Part shown: in pieces, positions 14,312 through 27,258 of the stretch
How the letters are laid out: each line of letters opens with the position of its first letter
Numbering within the stretch: the stretch's first letter is position 1
Source: Puffinus mauretanicus
Lineage: Eukaryota; Chordata; Aves; Procellariiformes; Procellariidae
DNA: 64,000 bases
Reading direction: 5' to 3'
Assembly: GCA_023333565.1 (NCBI GenBank)
Contig: JAJKFH010000102.1
Location: 3,224,001 to 3,288,000, forward strand
Notes under the pieces: model-generated
Seen by the model: the letters and a program-made list of their open reading frames with translations, nothing else
Database searches by the model: none
What the model was told of the DNA's origin: nothing
Position numbers and translations under genes: made by a program

Positions 14312-14928
14312 CATAGAATCATGGAATCATAGAATAGTTTGGGTTGGAAGGGACCTTTAAAGGTCATCTAGTCCAACCCCCCTGTCATGGGCAGGGACAT
14401 CTGCAACTAGATCAGGTTGCTCAGAGCCCCGTCCAACCTGACCTTGAATGTTTCCAGGGATGGGGCATCTACCACCTCTCTGGGCAACCTGTGCCAGTGG
14501 TTCAACACCCCCATTGTAAAAAAGTTTCTTCCTTATATCTAGTCTAAATCTACCCTCTTTTTGTTTAAAACCATTCCCCCTTGTCCTGTCGCAACAGGCC
14601 TTGCTAAAAAGTCTGTCCCCATCTTTCTTATAAGCCCCCTTTAAGTATTGAAAGGCCGCAATAAGGTCTCTCCGAAGCCTTCTCTTCTCCAGAGAATAAC
14701 CCCAACTCTCTCAGCCTTTCCTCATAGGAGAGGTGTTCCATCCCCCTGATCATTTTCATGGACCTCCTCTGGACCCGCTCCAACAGGTTCATGTCTTTCT
14801 TGTGCTGAGGGTTCCAGAGCTGGACGCAGTACTTCAGGTGGGGTCTCACCAGCGCAGAGGGACAGAATCACCTCCCTCAACCTGCTGGCCACGCTTCTTT
14901 TGATGCAGCCCAGGATACGGTTGGCCTT
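14312..14928 (-). mobile_element. CR1 LINE, 5'-truncated copy
   Basis: On the + strand the copy begins with the reverse complement of the CR1 3' end (CATAGAATCATGGAATCATAG), followed by the diagnostic block GGTTGGAAGGGACCTTTAAA and the conserved 3' UTR. Reading on the - strand, 14628-14849 holds the C-terminal tail of the CR1 ORF2 protein (reverse transcriptase polyprotein), with words such as LLERVQRR and [11 protein letters not shown] frame change near 14850 and further disruption toward the 3' end show that it is dead. It is cut at the 5' side near 14928, as usual for this family. Both flanks are AT-rich and no clear target-site duplication is seen. Confidence 0.95.
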
Positions 14929-16319
14929 ATCTGTATGCATATAAAATATATATAGAGAGAAAAATTGCTGTTGGGCCATGAAAAATGGTCCTGTGCTCTT
15001 GTTGGGTTCCTCCCCATAAGGCTGCAGAGTTCCTCGTGTGCTTTTACTCCAGATTCCCCACAGTCAGTCTGATGGGGCATCCATCCCTGCCTATATCTAC
15101 CTCAGGGTCATAGTTTAATGACATGACTATGTAGGATAAGAAATGGCCCAATAACAAAAATCCTCCTTGTGCCTTCCTTCCCTCCCTTGCCTTCATTTAG
15201 TGATCTCTGATAGATATCATAGATGATGACATGAATTTTGTATGAATTAAAAAGATGTTTGGAGGAAATGCAGAACTTTCTAGCTGGAGCATGACACATT
15301 GGAGACATCAGTTTGCCTAGGGGTGCCCGTAAGGTAGGTTTCATTCCTCAAATCTTTTGCATATTTTCTAGAAAGACCACAATTCTCAATATGCAGGGGA
15401 ACTTTTTAAACTTACAAATACTCATGTCTCTCTTCATTTTTAATTCCTTCTGTCTTGAGTAAATCCCTCAATCATGTCAATTGGAGTTTTATTTGCAATT
15501 AAATATAAAAAAGGAGGAGTTAGATCTTAACTTTGTATACATTCAGTAAGCTAGCAATTTGAGGTATGAATGTGCCTTGAAAGCCATATTGAATACTGGG
15601 GCCCAAAACCACAAGAAAGAAAATTTACGATTTGGCTTTGTAGCAATCGTGGATTGTATATTCTGGGGGGAATCCTGTAAGTCCTTACTTATGCCTTAGC
15701 TAGGCAAAATGCCCATTATTCTCAAGTCATATGCCTGAAATATTACTGGGTAAGGCTATGGCATAAATTATTTTGGATTTTATATGCAATAAAGCACTAG
15801 AAACTGGAGGTGGTGGCAGCAAGCAGAAAGCAATTTGCTGCAGAGTCAACAAATACCACATCAGCCACAGTGGTATGCACAGCAGTTGGGTTTTGCTCCC
15901 ATTTTTTTAAGTTTGAAAAAGTAAGCTTGTTTTGTACACTTTTTTGCATGCCTTGTCATCTGCCAGGGAAACAGATTTCTGGGTGAATTCCACTAAGCTT
16001 CAGTGAAAGCAGTAAAAAAGTAATAGTTATCAGCTAGAAGGCACTTGGCCAAGCATTGTTTTCTGCCCAGTTACTTTTTTTTTTTCTTTTTCATGTGAAA
16101 CTTCTAAATTAGAACATGTTAAATATACTGCACTGCTCACTGACAGGTCAATGTCAAGTCTATTGTGGATGAAGTAAAACTGCAGAGCATTACAGACTTC
16201 ACATATTGAGAGAATTACATGCTTTTCCCTGGGACATTTCCAACAAGCGCTTTTATCTAAATATAATATATGTTGGAGGCAAATTTGACATTGTTTCAGT
16301 AGCTGAAGGTTTTTACCCT

Positions 16320-16545
16320 TCATGTTAGCGGTCCTGTGCGCGATTTATGCTGAGGTATTCGGAGGCTTTACCAGAGTTATTTGAATGCGGTTGGAGAATC
16401 TGCTTGCATTTCATATTATGAAACAGATCATCAGTTTTCAGCCGTGAGGGAAAAAAAAATAGGCGCGTGCATGAGTCATCCTGCCTTTGTGCAGAATGAT
16501 GCAGTGATGTCACAGACTGGCTCTAACTACGAGGCCCAGGTTTTA
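16320..16545. promoter_or_regulatory. Candidate intronic enhancer with AP-1 site
   Basis: A patch with several CpGs (GCGCG at 16338 and again near 16465), a consensus AP-1 site TGAGTCA at 16472-16478 and a TGATGTCAC word about 30 bp later. It stands out from the AT-rich surroundings. A regulatory role is inferred from the motifs only. Confidence 0.25.
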
Positions 16546-19500
16546 GGGCTTGAATCTAAAACCAAAGCAACAGTATTGTTACGAGCAGAAAACTGCAAGA
16601 AATGAGACAAGGCATTGGAAATCCTGGGCGCCTATGCAACTGAAACTTACATTTTTAACAGAAACCAGTAATTTGGGAAGCCAGGATCTGTCCTGGAGGC
16701 CTCAGTGCCATCTTCAGCAATGAAGTAAAATCTCTGGCTACTTTTGGCATGAATTACTTGGTAGTCACCAAGTATTTTTGTTGTCAATGTGGAGTCATTT
16801 TCCCTTGTGGTTATTGGCTTGCATATCACTTTTTATGCTTCATTCTTCCATGTGGATTGCTTGCACCTTAGTTTTTTAGAATCAAACTGTTAAAGGGATG
16901 AATGTAGCTACTCTTTCCTTACCTGTGAAAAAAACTAAATGTCAAAAACATCAAAAGGAAAGAAACCATAAAGAAGAATGTACACAAGCTGGACCTCTCA
17001 GAAGATTTTTTCTTTCCTATACCTAACTGTTTTGTCATGCAAACAAAATGACAATCTCACAGCCAGATCCTTAACCAATGTAAATAATCTAAAGATTTTG
17101 CTCAGCTGAAACAAAAAATTAGTTGTTAAAATGCACATTGTTTTATCTTTTAGGTATTTTAGATTGAGGTTTAAAGTAGGAGAAAGGCTTCTAAAGATAT
17201 GGTAGGAAATTAAGGATGCAAGATCTGACAGAAAGAACGTTCTTCTGCTAACACATCGAATAAGTGGTTACCCAGCAGAAAAATAATAATCCTTGAACTC
17301 TTTGGAGCTATGAAAAATAAGAAAGGATATTAGAAACACACAGTATGAAAATGATGTAAATGAGAAGGGAATGCATTGAAAGTGTCAGTCTCTTTATTTT
17401 TCCCAGAGAATTATGTGGATATCTGGGTAATTTGCCCACTCAGGAGTATAGGCTGTGTAGCTCCGGAGAATGTGTGGGTGAAAAGAGTAAAAATATTTAT
17501 GTGACAGAGATAAATTATGAGCAGAATGAGAAGGCATGTACCTTCTGTAAATAGAAGACTGTAGTGTTTAAGTCCAGTAGGTGCCACTGTATAATCTAGT
17601 CTAACTTTCCATACCTACCTAAGAAATAATGGAATTTCACCAAGTTCTGTCTATAATGAGCCCCCAAATTGGTATTTTACTGTAGTATAATTTCCAAAAA
17701 GGCATCCATCTTAATGTGGAGATGCAAGAGATGGATGTTCCATCATTTCTTCTATATTTAATCACCCTCACTGTTAAAAACATGTGCTTCATTTCCAGTT
17801 TTAATTTGTCTGGGTTTAATTTCCAGCCATTGGTTAATTTTATCCACTTGTCTCTCCTACGTTCAATGTGAAAAAAATGGTGCATGTCAAATTGAGAAAT
17901 ATGTGAAAAATACGGGTGTTAATAACAGCATTCATGCACAACATTGGACTGAGAACTGTGGTGGCATGTCTGCATGTCTCCAGCATAATCCCCTGTTTTC
18001 ACTCTCTACATCTTTTTGAAACATGAGCATTTTGGACTGAAATTCTGCTCGTTCCTTTATAAAAATGAATCTTCTTGAGCAGGTCTGAGCAGAATGCTGG
18101 CGGCTCTCGTTGAATTATGGAGGAATGATTAGAAGAAACAGTTTTCCCCAAAACTGCCCCCCACCATTCACCACATTTTTAGATATGACTTGAACGAAAT
18201 ACAGCTGACATTTGACACGCAAAGCTTGACAGAGGCATAATCCTCTGGAAGCATGTGCATTTGTTATGTTTTTCTGAGGTGAAGATTGATCAGTTGTTTA
18301 TATCCACGTTTCGAAGCGTGCCTATCATAACACAAATTAAATGAACAATAAAAAAATTAAAAACATATGCAACCATAAATAAAAGGGGACCAAATATCAA
18401 CAGTGACACAAAGAGCACTCCCCAGTGGGTATTATAACAGAGTCCATCCTCACCCCACCCATCCTTTCAGGAAGAGCCTGGGTAAATAGAAAGGCGTTCT
18501 AAGAGCACAGAAGGCCAACAAATGCAGCTTCTATAGACTGAGTCTGGCAGTGAAATTTGTCATCAAGGACGTTTTACTGACGTCCTCCATCTGTCATCAA
18601 TTTGGAGATATAGAAGTCAACAGATGTCACTTCAGCTGCTGTGGTGTTAGGCAATGAAGGGTGAAGGTCTTAGAAGCAGGTTAGATTGCAAATGGAGGTG
18701 CAGCAGTTTGACACAGGATGAATGATCTCATTTCTTGGGGTGGACCACAGAGAAAATCAATCTGTAATAGATGTAAAGGCTTCTAGATAACAAAGTTATG
18801 TGGGAAAGAGCTTGCTGAATAGGTACAGTTGCGTCTAATTGAGGTACGTGTTGGGAGGGCAGTGCTATGAATGCAAGATGTTTTTGCAGGCAGGAGAAAG
18901 GGAAGACAGACTGGCATTTGAGTGAATCATGGGGGAAAAAAGAGGCAGATCTGGGTTGCCTGTTTAAGTTAAAAATCTAGTCTTAAAGGCTTTTGTTCTG
19001 TTTGGAAATTTTTCATGTATTTCTGACACCCTTCAGGTGGAATCAAAGCTCAGATCCACAGCTCTTCTTTCTCCCTGCCTCCTCTAGAATGGAGTAGTGT
19101 GATCCAGCTTAAATTAGGCGTTGCTTTTTTCCACCCCTGTGAAAAATGAAAAAGAATTTAGATTCATCAGGTTTAGCTTACAACTCACTGAGGGCAGGTA
19201 GTGTTAGAAATTGTTAAGTTTCTCTTTAATCAGAATACACACCGTTTAGAACAGGGACCAGATCTTCCCCTCTCTTTATAAAATGCCTACTGTAGCAAGT
19301 CCCTGAGCTTGATCAGGAAATTTCAGTGCTGTCATAATTCAGACAATAAATAATAACGTAGTAGTACTGGGCAAGAAACTCTAAAACCAAAGTGCCTCAG
19401 ATAATGTTTGAACTGGTTTGCGGTTTCAAGTGGAAACCAGTTGAAGCTGAATTGTACGAAATGGTTTCAGCCCCATAATCATCCTATTTCCAAGTTTCTT

Positions 19501-22500
19501 ACTGGGTTATAACTTCATTTAAATTCAGTGCTCGACATAAAATAGAGAGGATGGTGAATCTCTCTGAAGAAGTTCTGAGGCAGATGGCCTCATCGCCTAT
19601 ATTCCCAATCCAGCAGAATTATTTTCCACTCTAGGCTGTAGAGTCCCCCCATTCAGTCTGAGGGTAACGTTTCAGACTTACTCAAATAATCAGGAGATTT
19701 GTTGTTGACTTCAGCAGGTTTGGGATTTCAGTCCTGGAGATATAAATCTGTCCTACCCGCTCAACAGGGCAGAACGTCTGCTGTTACTTGTTATCCCTAC
19801 CTAGTGTGGTGGGAAATGTCCTCTCACATAGAGGAGATGCTCAGTCTCCTGTACTTGAGTTGTGCTGCGTGGGAGGTATGATAGACTCAGCACTAATGCT
19901 TTACTAGAACAACTTATCAATAACGCGCAGAGGTTACACTGCTTTTTCTCGTGTCAGAAACATAGAGAAGGTAACAGGAGAAGCAGCCAACACTCTGCTA
20001 TTTTTTTTTCTTTTAGTTGACATTTAGACCAAAGGCGTGTTATCTTTGGTAACAAGGTATAGGATGGTTTCCAAGTCATCATCTTTTCATCTGAATATTT
20101 AATAAGAGGTGTCACGTATCAGAAGGCTTGGCATACCTCTTTGAGATCACACTGTGCCTCGTGGTCTCATTGCCTGAGATAGCCTGGAACAGCTAACTGT
20201 AGAGCGAGACTTGCCTGCAAAGACTTTGAACTGTTACACAGAAGGTGACAAATGGATATAAGGTTAGTTTAATTTAGTTGTGGGGTGTGTATGCATGCTG
20301 GACAGCAAAGCTGTTCTCCAAGGGTGGAGAAAAAAACACAGGCCAGTGTGGATCATCAGATTCCCATCTGTCTGAATGGGAAACAGAGCTGAAATCTTGG
20401 AGTCATACTTTTTATTACTTATTATGTTTACTCTTGGTCTAAAGAATGTCAAAAGATGTAGACAAGTGGAAGAGAAACTCTGAAGAGCTCCCAAATTGAT
20501 TTTGCTTGTGATGGGTAGCTAGGGAGAACTCTAACAGTGGGAGACTGAGGGTCAGTCTTCCCGCTTCCAGTGGAGGGTGCACGAATTCATGTGTTTGCCT
20601 GTGGTTTACTTTCTATGTGAGATTTGTTTGACACCATAGGCAGCAGAGGAGGAGACTACTTAGATAACTAACGAAAAGAGAGTGATGTGCCAGCTGAGTT
20701 AGGGTGAATGAACTCAGTGCGTGGGGATTGAGAGAATGGTGAGAAGAACAATGTAGTCAGAAAAGCTTATTTTTCATGGGCAGAAATGGCATTTGTCTAA
20801 CTTGCACCATCTTTCGTATGACTGAATTTCTCATGGAAAGTCAGTGGCAGTTAGGATGACTATGTTGAATCGTTTCATAAATGATCCTGCTGTCGGTTTG
20901 CTCACAGAGTGGTCATTAGCCCATTAATTAACATAGCCAACCTGAACCTCCATTTTCAGCCTACTCTACTGTCAGTCTGTGGTGGCTACTCAGGTCCACT
21001 CCAGCAAGCCTTGTATTTCCTAGGCAAGCAAAACAGCCTGTAGAAGTACAATGTGGGAAGTAGTGTAAAGAAAATATGATATAGATCTATAAAATACTGC
21101 TATTAGTTGTTGAGATGACCATTTTGAGATTACTGGGGATGTTTCACGCATCCAAGCTGGTGAACAGAATGGAATACTTAAGGTGATCCTTATGGGTGGA
21201 GCCCATATCTGGTGTACTTGCTCATGGTAGGAAACCGCTGTGATATGCAGTGAGGCCGTGGCTATACTTAAAAGGAGAGATTGTCAGCTTTCTTAACAGA
21301 TGATCTGTGATAAGTGTCCAAGGGCAGGAAATACATATCTGTTTTCATTTGACTTATTTAATGGGTACCATTTGGTGGGAGGTTTTTGCTTTGGGTATTT
21401 TTTTCTTTCTTTTTTTAGTTTTCTGAGCAACTGGTGGTTTTTAAGCAGGTGTTTTGAAGAGGCTTTTAAAAGTGGTTGTTCTCCTTGCTGTGTAAGAGTG
21501 TTCTGTGTGGGTACAGAGAGTAGGATAAACTACTTCATCTTCTTGTGGTCTCACTGCAAAGACAAATCCTGAGCCATAGTCACTGGGAATCAATTCAGTC
21601 ATGGCCATTATGCAGCTGCCACAGGCTAAGAGCAGCATGCCCTCTCCTGTGCCCTTACCTTTGGAGTTCAGAGCTAAAAAGATCATAGGCTTCTTGCAGC
21701 CAGAACATCTTACTAACAAGTGGGCTTTCTGTGGTCACTTTGCTAATGCAGTTTTATTCCAGAGAGCGTCTCTTTCTTCTGCAAATTAAAGACCCCATTG
21801 GTTTATGATTGTATTTATATTCTTTCTGTTCTAGCCCTAAATGAAATGTTGATCCCCCTTTAAATTGCTTACAAATGACAGTGTTTTTCCTTGCCTTCCC
21901 TGTGTCACCTCTAGTGCTTTTATTTCGTCTCCTTCCTTTCTTCCTCTTTCCGCTACTCTGATCCTTCATGGCCGTGCTGCTCATGGTTTTCACCCTCTGA
22001 GAGGAGCTGTTTCTACAAAGAAAAGGCTGCAAGCTCTTAAGTGGAGCATGAAAGTAGCAAATCAAATCCTTCATACGCTGAGGCTGAGAAAAGTTGCATG
22101 GGATGAAAACGCTGTTCCAGGTCTGGCAAGTGGCTGAGCCATGTTGGGTTTTTAACTTCGATTTTTAATTTTTAAAGGAAAATTGGGATAATTCAATCTC
22201 TGCTGAACTTACACTTTCACCCTTCTTTCAGAAAAGGAGAAAAGCCGTACCAGAACAAGGCGATGGGAGAGGCTGGGACCCAAAGAGTCCAATTCATGAC
22301 TAAATCAAAATGTTTTAGTTGCTTTCAATGTTAAAATAGTCCTTGAAACACAGATTTAACTGTGCTTGTTTCTACTCAGTGTAGAGCTCTTTTTTCTCTA
22401 TGTGCATTGCTGTACAGCTAACTTAGATGGGTGACTACATAAGGAGAGGTGACTTCTTAACCATCGTGTATCAGACCATTGCTGGAAGCAAAGTAAATGA

Positions 22501-23346
22501 ATGTCCTGACTGGGTCTGGCACATGTTAGCTTCCTATTTCACTTTCCCTGCACAAAAAGATAAGAGGAATGCAGGGCTTTCCCTTTATCTCACACAGTAA
22601 TAATGCACCTCAGCAAAGATTTGAATGGGCTGCAGGATTATTAGGATTGTAATGTCTTGCTTTCCTTTTCAAGTAGGATGAAACTAAATGTAATCATCTG
22701 TTGGGTTAGATGAACACAATGGGTTCTCAGCTGTAGGCTTTCATCACAGCAGCGATCTTGTATGATTTGGCCTGGCAGGGCTTCGGGCTCACAAAAATTT
22801 TGTAGGTGTCAGATGTTTGGCACTCAGAACCGAGCACTGAGAGCCGTTGTCATACTTGTGTCTCCCTGCTTTCTAGTCTTTCAATTTTAGAATACTGTCA
22901 CCATTTTAAGCATGTTATATTTAGAGGGATGCTAATAAAAAGCTGCTTGGTTAAGTTCAGTTTCAGTTACATGGGCTGGAGCGATAGTCTGCTCAAACGC
23001 TGTTGTGCGCATTCTGGCAGGATCATGGTGCAGTCTAGCAGGATGTTTGCTCAGCTACGGAGCTGGGCTTTTATGGTCTTGGTGTTTTCTAGGAACAAAG
23101 TGACAGTATGGTGTGGCTGCTGCCTTCACTATGACTATTTTGTCAAGTTCATTTCTGAAAAAAAACCAAAACCAAGCTTTGAAACTATGCATCTCAACTT
23201 GACAGTTTATTTTCTAAACAGCATATGGCACAGCCACTGCAGCCATGCTTACTGTGCTCTGATCAGCTGCTTTTTGTAATTTTTCGGTCACAGTGTCCTA
23301 TATGCTACAGCCCCTTTTTTTCCATATCCCTAATGCTCTGTTGCAG

Positions 23347-23493
23347 GCTGTCCTACCAGAGAAACGATGACGATGAGGAAGAAGCCGCCAGAGAACGTCG
23401 CCGACGGGCTCGACAGGAGAGACTGCGGCAAAAGGAAGAAGGAGATCCATCAGGAGAAGTAATGGAGAAATCAGAAGTTAATGCCCAAAACAG
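23347..23493 (+). CDS. CALD1: CALD1 exon: N-terminal domain, first common exon
   Basis: The acceptor is GCTCTGTTGCAG and the donor is CAG|GTAAAC. The first base completes a codon (probably Arg) from the upstream start exon; 48 codons and two bases of a Ser codon follow. It begins LSYQRNDDDEEEAARERRRR and ends EVNAQN, the acidic/basic N-terminal region known in caldesmon for myosin binding. The open frame continues upstream to an ATG at 23225, but that extension crosses the polypyrimidine tract and is not coding. Confidence 0.96.
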
Positions 23494-26400
23494 GTAAACA
23501 TCTGATGTTGTTTACTGACAAGTCAACAGTAAGTTTTGTTCAGAGTAGAGAAGTATCTTGAAGAGGTCTGTTTTGCTACATAAATTTTAAGCACCAGATT
23601 TGGCCATCCTTGCTCTGAAGAGGACCTAACACTGTGAGGAGCGCCACTGGCGGTGTCTACACAGTGGGGTGGGAGCATCACTGAAGCTGCGCTTGAGGCC
23701 TTACTCATAATTCATTCCCAGGGTGTCCTCAGGGCTGTCTGTGGGGTAACTCAGCTGGGGCTCATGGAAGGAAATACCTCTGATGCATCCCGCTGTCACA
23801 TTCCCTCAGGCATGACTGCCTCTGGCCTCACAAACCTCCACATCTTTTGTCCTCCTTATAGGTGTCATGGTGGGCACCGAGGCCTCAAGTTGCAGCTGAA
23901 ACATGCCTGCAAGGCACTGGGTGTGAGTGCTAGACCTCAGCCCTCATCTGGCATTGTCAGGGTCATACAGCTATAAACAGCAGAAAAGCTTATGGAGTGA
24001 GGCGCCACTTGTCACAAGCTCAGTGGGCAGAGCTGGCCTTCCAGTCTGTCCATCATTTATTCAGTTCCACATAGTCACAAATAATATATCCAGATTTCCA
24101 GTAGCCATAACACAATTGATAGAGTAGACCAGAAATAAACATTGCGATATCAAGCTAATAGATACTGAGCACAAGTAACATTCCATTAAAGACAAGGAGA
24201 ATGGATATAGATAGGAAAACAGCAACATTTCTGATTGTAGATTATAATCTTTTTCCGCAATAGAGGGGAAAAAAAAGCTAGAAAGAGGGAAGAAACCTGC
24301 ACACAGGAGAATTAAACAGGTGAATTTTGAAAGAGTCAAAAAACCTCTAGGGACTGAAAGCGAGATCCAGTCCTGATACCTACAGGTGTTGAATGCATGT
24401 CTTAAATTAGGTGCTCTGCTCACTCCATTTTCTAACAGATTATTGTCCCTGTACAGACAATCACAACCTCACTGCACCCTTAATTGCCAAGCTATCCCAT
24501 TATGGACTGTATCTGTGGATGTTGTTGCTGAACAGGAGTAGCTTCTTTTTGCTAAAGAAGTTCACTGAAGTCAGAAAGTATCTTGCTTGTGTAGCATCTT
24601 CAAAAATTTTGCCTGGTGGGAAGACTGTGCATAAGATGTGTATGCCTCAGGCCAAGCTGAAGGGGACCTTAAAGCAAGCTAAGGTCTTCCAAGTATTCTG
24701 CTGCAGGGTGCAGAGGGGGAGATGAATTTTTCAGGGCTGTTCATGTTTCAGCTGCTCCAAGCAGCAGGGACTATTCCAGTGCCTACTGAAGTCAGTAAGA
24801 CTCCTGGGGACTTCAGTGGCTGTTGGAGCTCGCCTAGAAGGGAAGCTTTCCAGGCTCTGACATTGTGAAACACAGCATTCCTATACATGTAGAAATGCTA
24901 AAATAAATCCTCGCAACTATTTTGCTAAATTTTGAAGTATGCAACCTGTTCTGTTTTCAGACCATGGAATGATGTTACAGCAAGCTTTTTTTTTCTAGAA
25001 ACAGCTAAGCGCATACATTGTTAGAAAGATTTTTTTTTTAATGCAAAATTGTCACTTTTATGTAGTGTGGCAGAAGAGGAAACCAAGCGTACTACAACCA
25101 CAGGGGGAACAGATGACGAAGCTGCATTGTTGGAGAGACTGGCAAGACGGGAGGAGAGACGCCAAAAACGTCTACAGGAAGCCCTGGAACGTCAAAAGGA
25201 ATTTGACCCCACGATCACAGATGGGAGCTTGTCACTGCCCAGCAGGAGAGAAGTAAACAATGTGGAAGAAAACGAGACCGTGGGGAAAGAGGAAAAGGCT
25301 GAAACACGCCGAGGACGCTATGAGATTGAGGAAACAGAAACGGTTACCAAATCATACCAAAGGAACAACTGGAGGCAAGATGGGGAAGAAGAGGAAAAAA
25401 AAGAAGAAAAAGACAAGGAGGAGGTACAGGAGGAGAAACCAAAGGAGGTCCCCATAGAGGAAAATCAGGTAGATGTGACAGCAGAAAAATCCACAGATAA
25501 AGAAGAGGTAGCAGAAACAAAAAATCTAGCTATAAATGCAGAGGAACACAAAGCAGAGGATGATACAAATGCTGTGCCGGAAAGGGAGCAAAGTATAACT
25601 GATGGTGTAGATAAAGAGAAGCTGAGGGATAAGGAAAAGGCTGAGGAAGAAAGGAAGAAAGCAGAAGAAAGGGAGAAACTTGAGGCAGAAGAAAGGGAGA
25701 GGTTAAAAGCAGAGGAAGAAAAGAAGGCAGCTGAGGAAAAACAGAAAGCAGAGGAGGAGAAGAGGGCAGCTGAGGAAAGAGAGAGGGCTAAAGCAGAAGA
25801 GGAGAAGAGGGCAGCTGAGGAAAGAGAGAGGGCTAAGGCAGAAGAGGAGAAGAGGGCAGCTGAGGAAAGAGCGAGGGCTAAGGCAGAAGAGGAGAAGAGG
25901 GCAGCTGAGGAAAGAGCAAAGGCTAAGGCAGAAGAGGAAAAGAGGGCAGCTGAAGAAAAGGCTAAGCTAGAAGCAGAGAAATTAAAGGAAAAACAAAAGA
26001 TGGAAGAAAAGAAAATAGAAGATAAACAGGTAAAAGAGAAGAAAGTACAAGAGGAAAAACCTCAAGCAGCTTTCCTAAGAAAACAGGTACAGTAAACATT
26101 TTGCACCAAAATAAGACACCTGTGGTTTGTGAGAAATGTAATGCAAGGAAAAAAAAAAAAGATTGAATTGGAATTTCCTCACAGATCTATTCCTGCATTG
26201 AAATGACTAATACTCGTGCTCTCTCTTTTTTAAAATAAAGCACCTTACTTCTGCTTATCAATAATGCAGTGCACAACATGCCTGACCTCACTCCATCGTT
26301 CAAAGAAAACCTTGCATGTTCAGACTTCTGCATGTTTTTTTGCTGTCTTTTTTTTCTCAGCTGCTATAAACTGGCCTAATGCAGTAACACATGAGGTGGA

Positions 26401-27188
26401 GGCAGACACATCTTCGCACAAAATATTATGAGCACCTGGTAAACTGTGTGAGGAACGTGTGTGTTAAATGCAACCACAAGAGAGGGCTCTCTGCTGGGAC
26501 ATGTGAGCATGATGCCACGCAAGGGATAAAGGCCCAGATGGGGGAATGGGAGCATTTGGAGAGGGTGGAGGGAGCACAACTGCACACGGAGATGTGGGCA
26601 CAGCAGCATATGATGGAGATGTGGCTGCACATGAACACAGTGTGGAGAAACAAAAGTTGCAAACAGATGCGATGTTTTCATATTAAAAAAAATTATTAAA
26701 ACCCCAAAAACAAAGGGGGAAGAAAAAGAGGTTACAGTGGAAGCTAAAAAGGAAAAGTTACCAGATGAGAAGCTCCGACCTACCTCCAAAAAAGATCAGG
26801 TAACTTGTAAACCATTGATTTAGATGTTGTAGGGAAACTCGAGATAAGAAAATTAGGGACCTGTAACTGAATGTTGCTTGTTAGCAAAGTACTTAAGCAT
26901 GTGCTTCACTTCAAGAACATGGGTAATCCTGCTGAAATAAATAGGGATGAAGCTACTTATGTGCTTAAAATGAAGTAAATGCTTAAGTATTTTGTTCTTT
27001 TGGGGGTTTAGAACCAAGTCCTGTTTGTCTTAGAAAAAATATTTCAGGAAACTCAGTTCGGTCAATGATACAGGGATGGTTTGCACCCTAGGGATGAATT
27101 TTTCAGGTCTGTATCAACTAATCATCCTTCCCTGGTTTCCTCCCACTTTACTGTGAACTTTTTCCCTATGACTGAGACCTACTCTTAC

Positions 27189-27258
<70 letters not shown>

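Larger units (their letters stand above)
1..23346 (+). other. CALD1: Intronic/upstream DNA of CALD1, no coding exon recognised
   Basis: AT-rich DNA without any reading frame that I can relate to a protein family on either strand. The exon at 23347 begins in the middle of a codon, so this stretch is at least partly the intron before it; how far the gene extends upstream cannot be seen. I looked for both known types of caldesmon start exon (MDDFERRR... and the short non-muscle type) and found neither. Listed separately inside it: an AT palindrome, two candidate regulatory patches, a diverged repeat pair and a CR1 copy. A C/T-rich stretch near 12240-12480 leaves several frames open by composition only. 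Confidence 0.7.

Noticed and set aside
14354..14363. CArG-like CCTTTAAAGG
   Set aside because: It is part of the CR1 3' consensus and therefore repeated genome-wide.
14722..14979. 85-codon - strand frame
   Set aside because: It is part of the decayed CR1 LINE reading frame, already covered as a mobile element.
22806..23279. 157-codon open frame just before the first CALD1 exon
   Set aside because: It is not in a position or phase to supply the caldesmon start, has no match to known start exons, and contains the upstream intron's pyrimidine-rich end.
23225..23346. In-frame extension of the first CALD1 exon up to an ATG
   Set aside because: It translates the polypyrimidine tract; a good acceptor at 23346 and the family boundary place the exon start at 23347.
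26391..26699. 102-codon frame before the 28-codon CALD1 exon as an exon extension
   Set aside because: The frame ends in a stop before the exon and no AG upstream of 26715 gives a phase-compatible exon.
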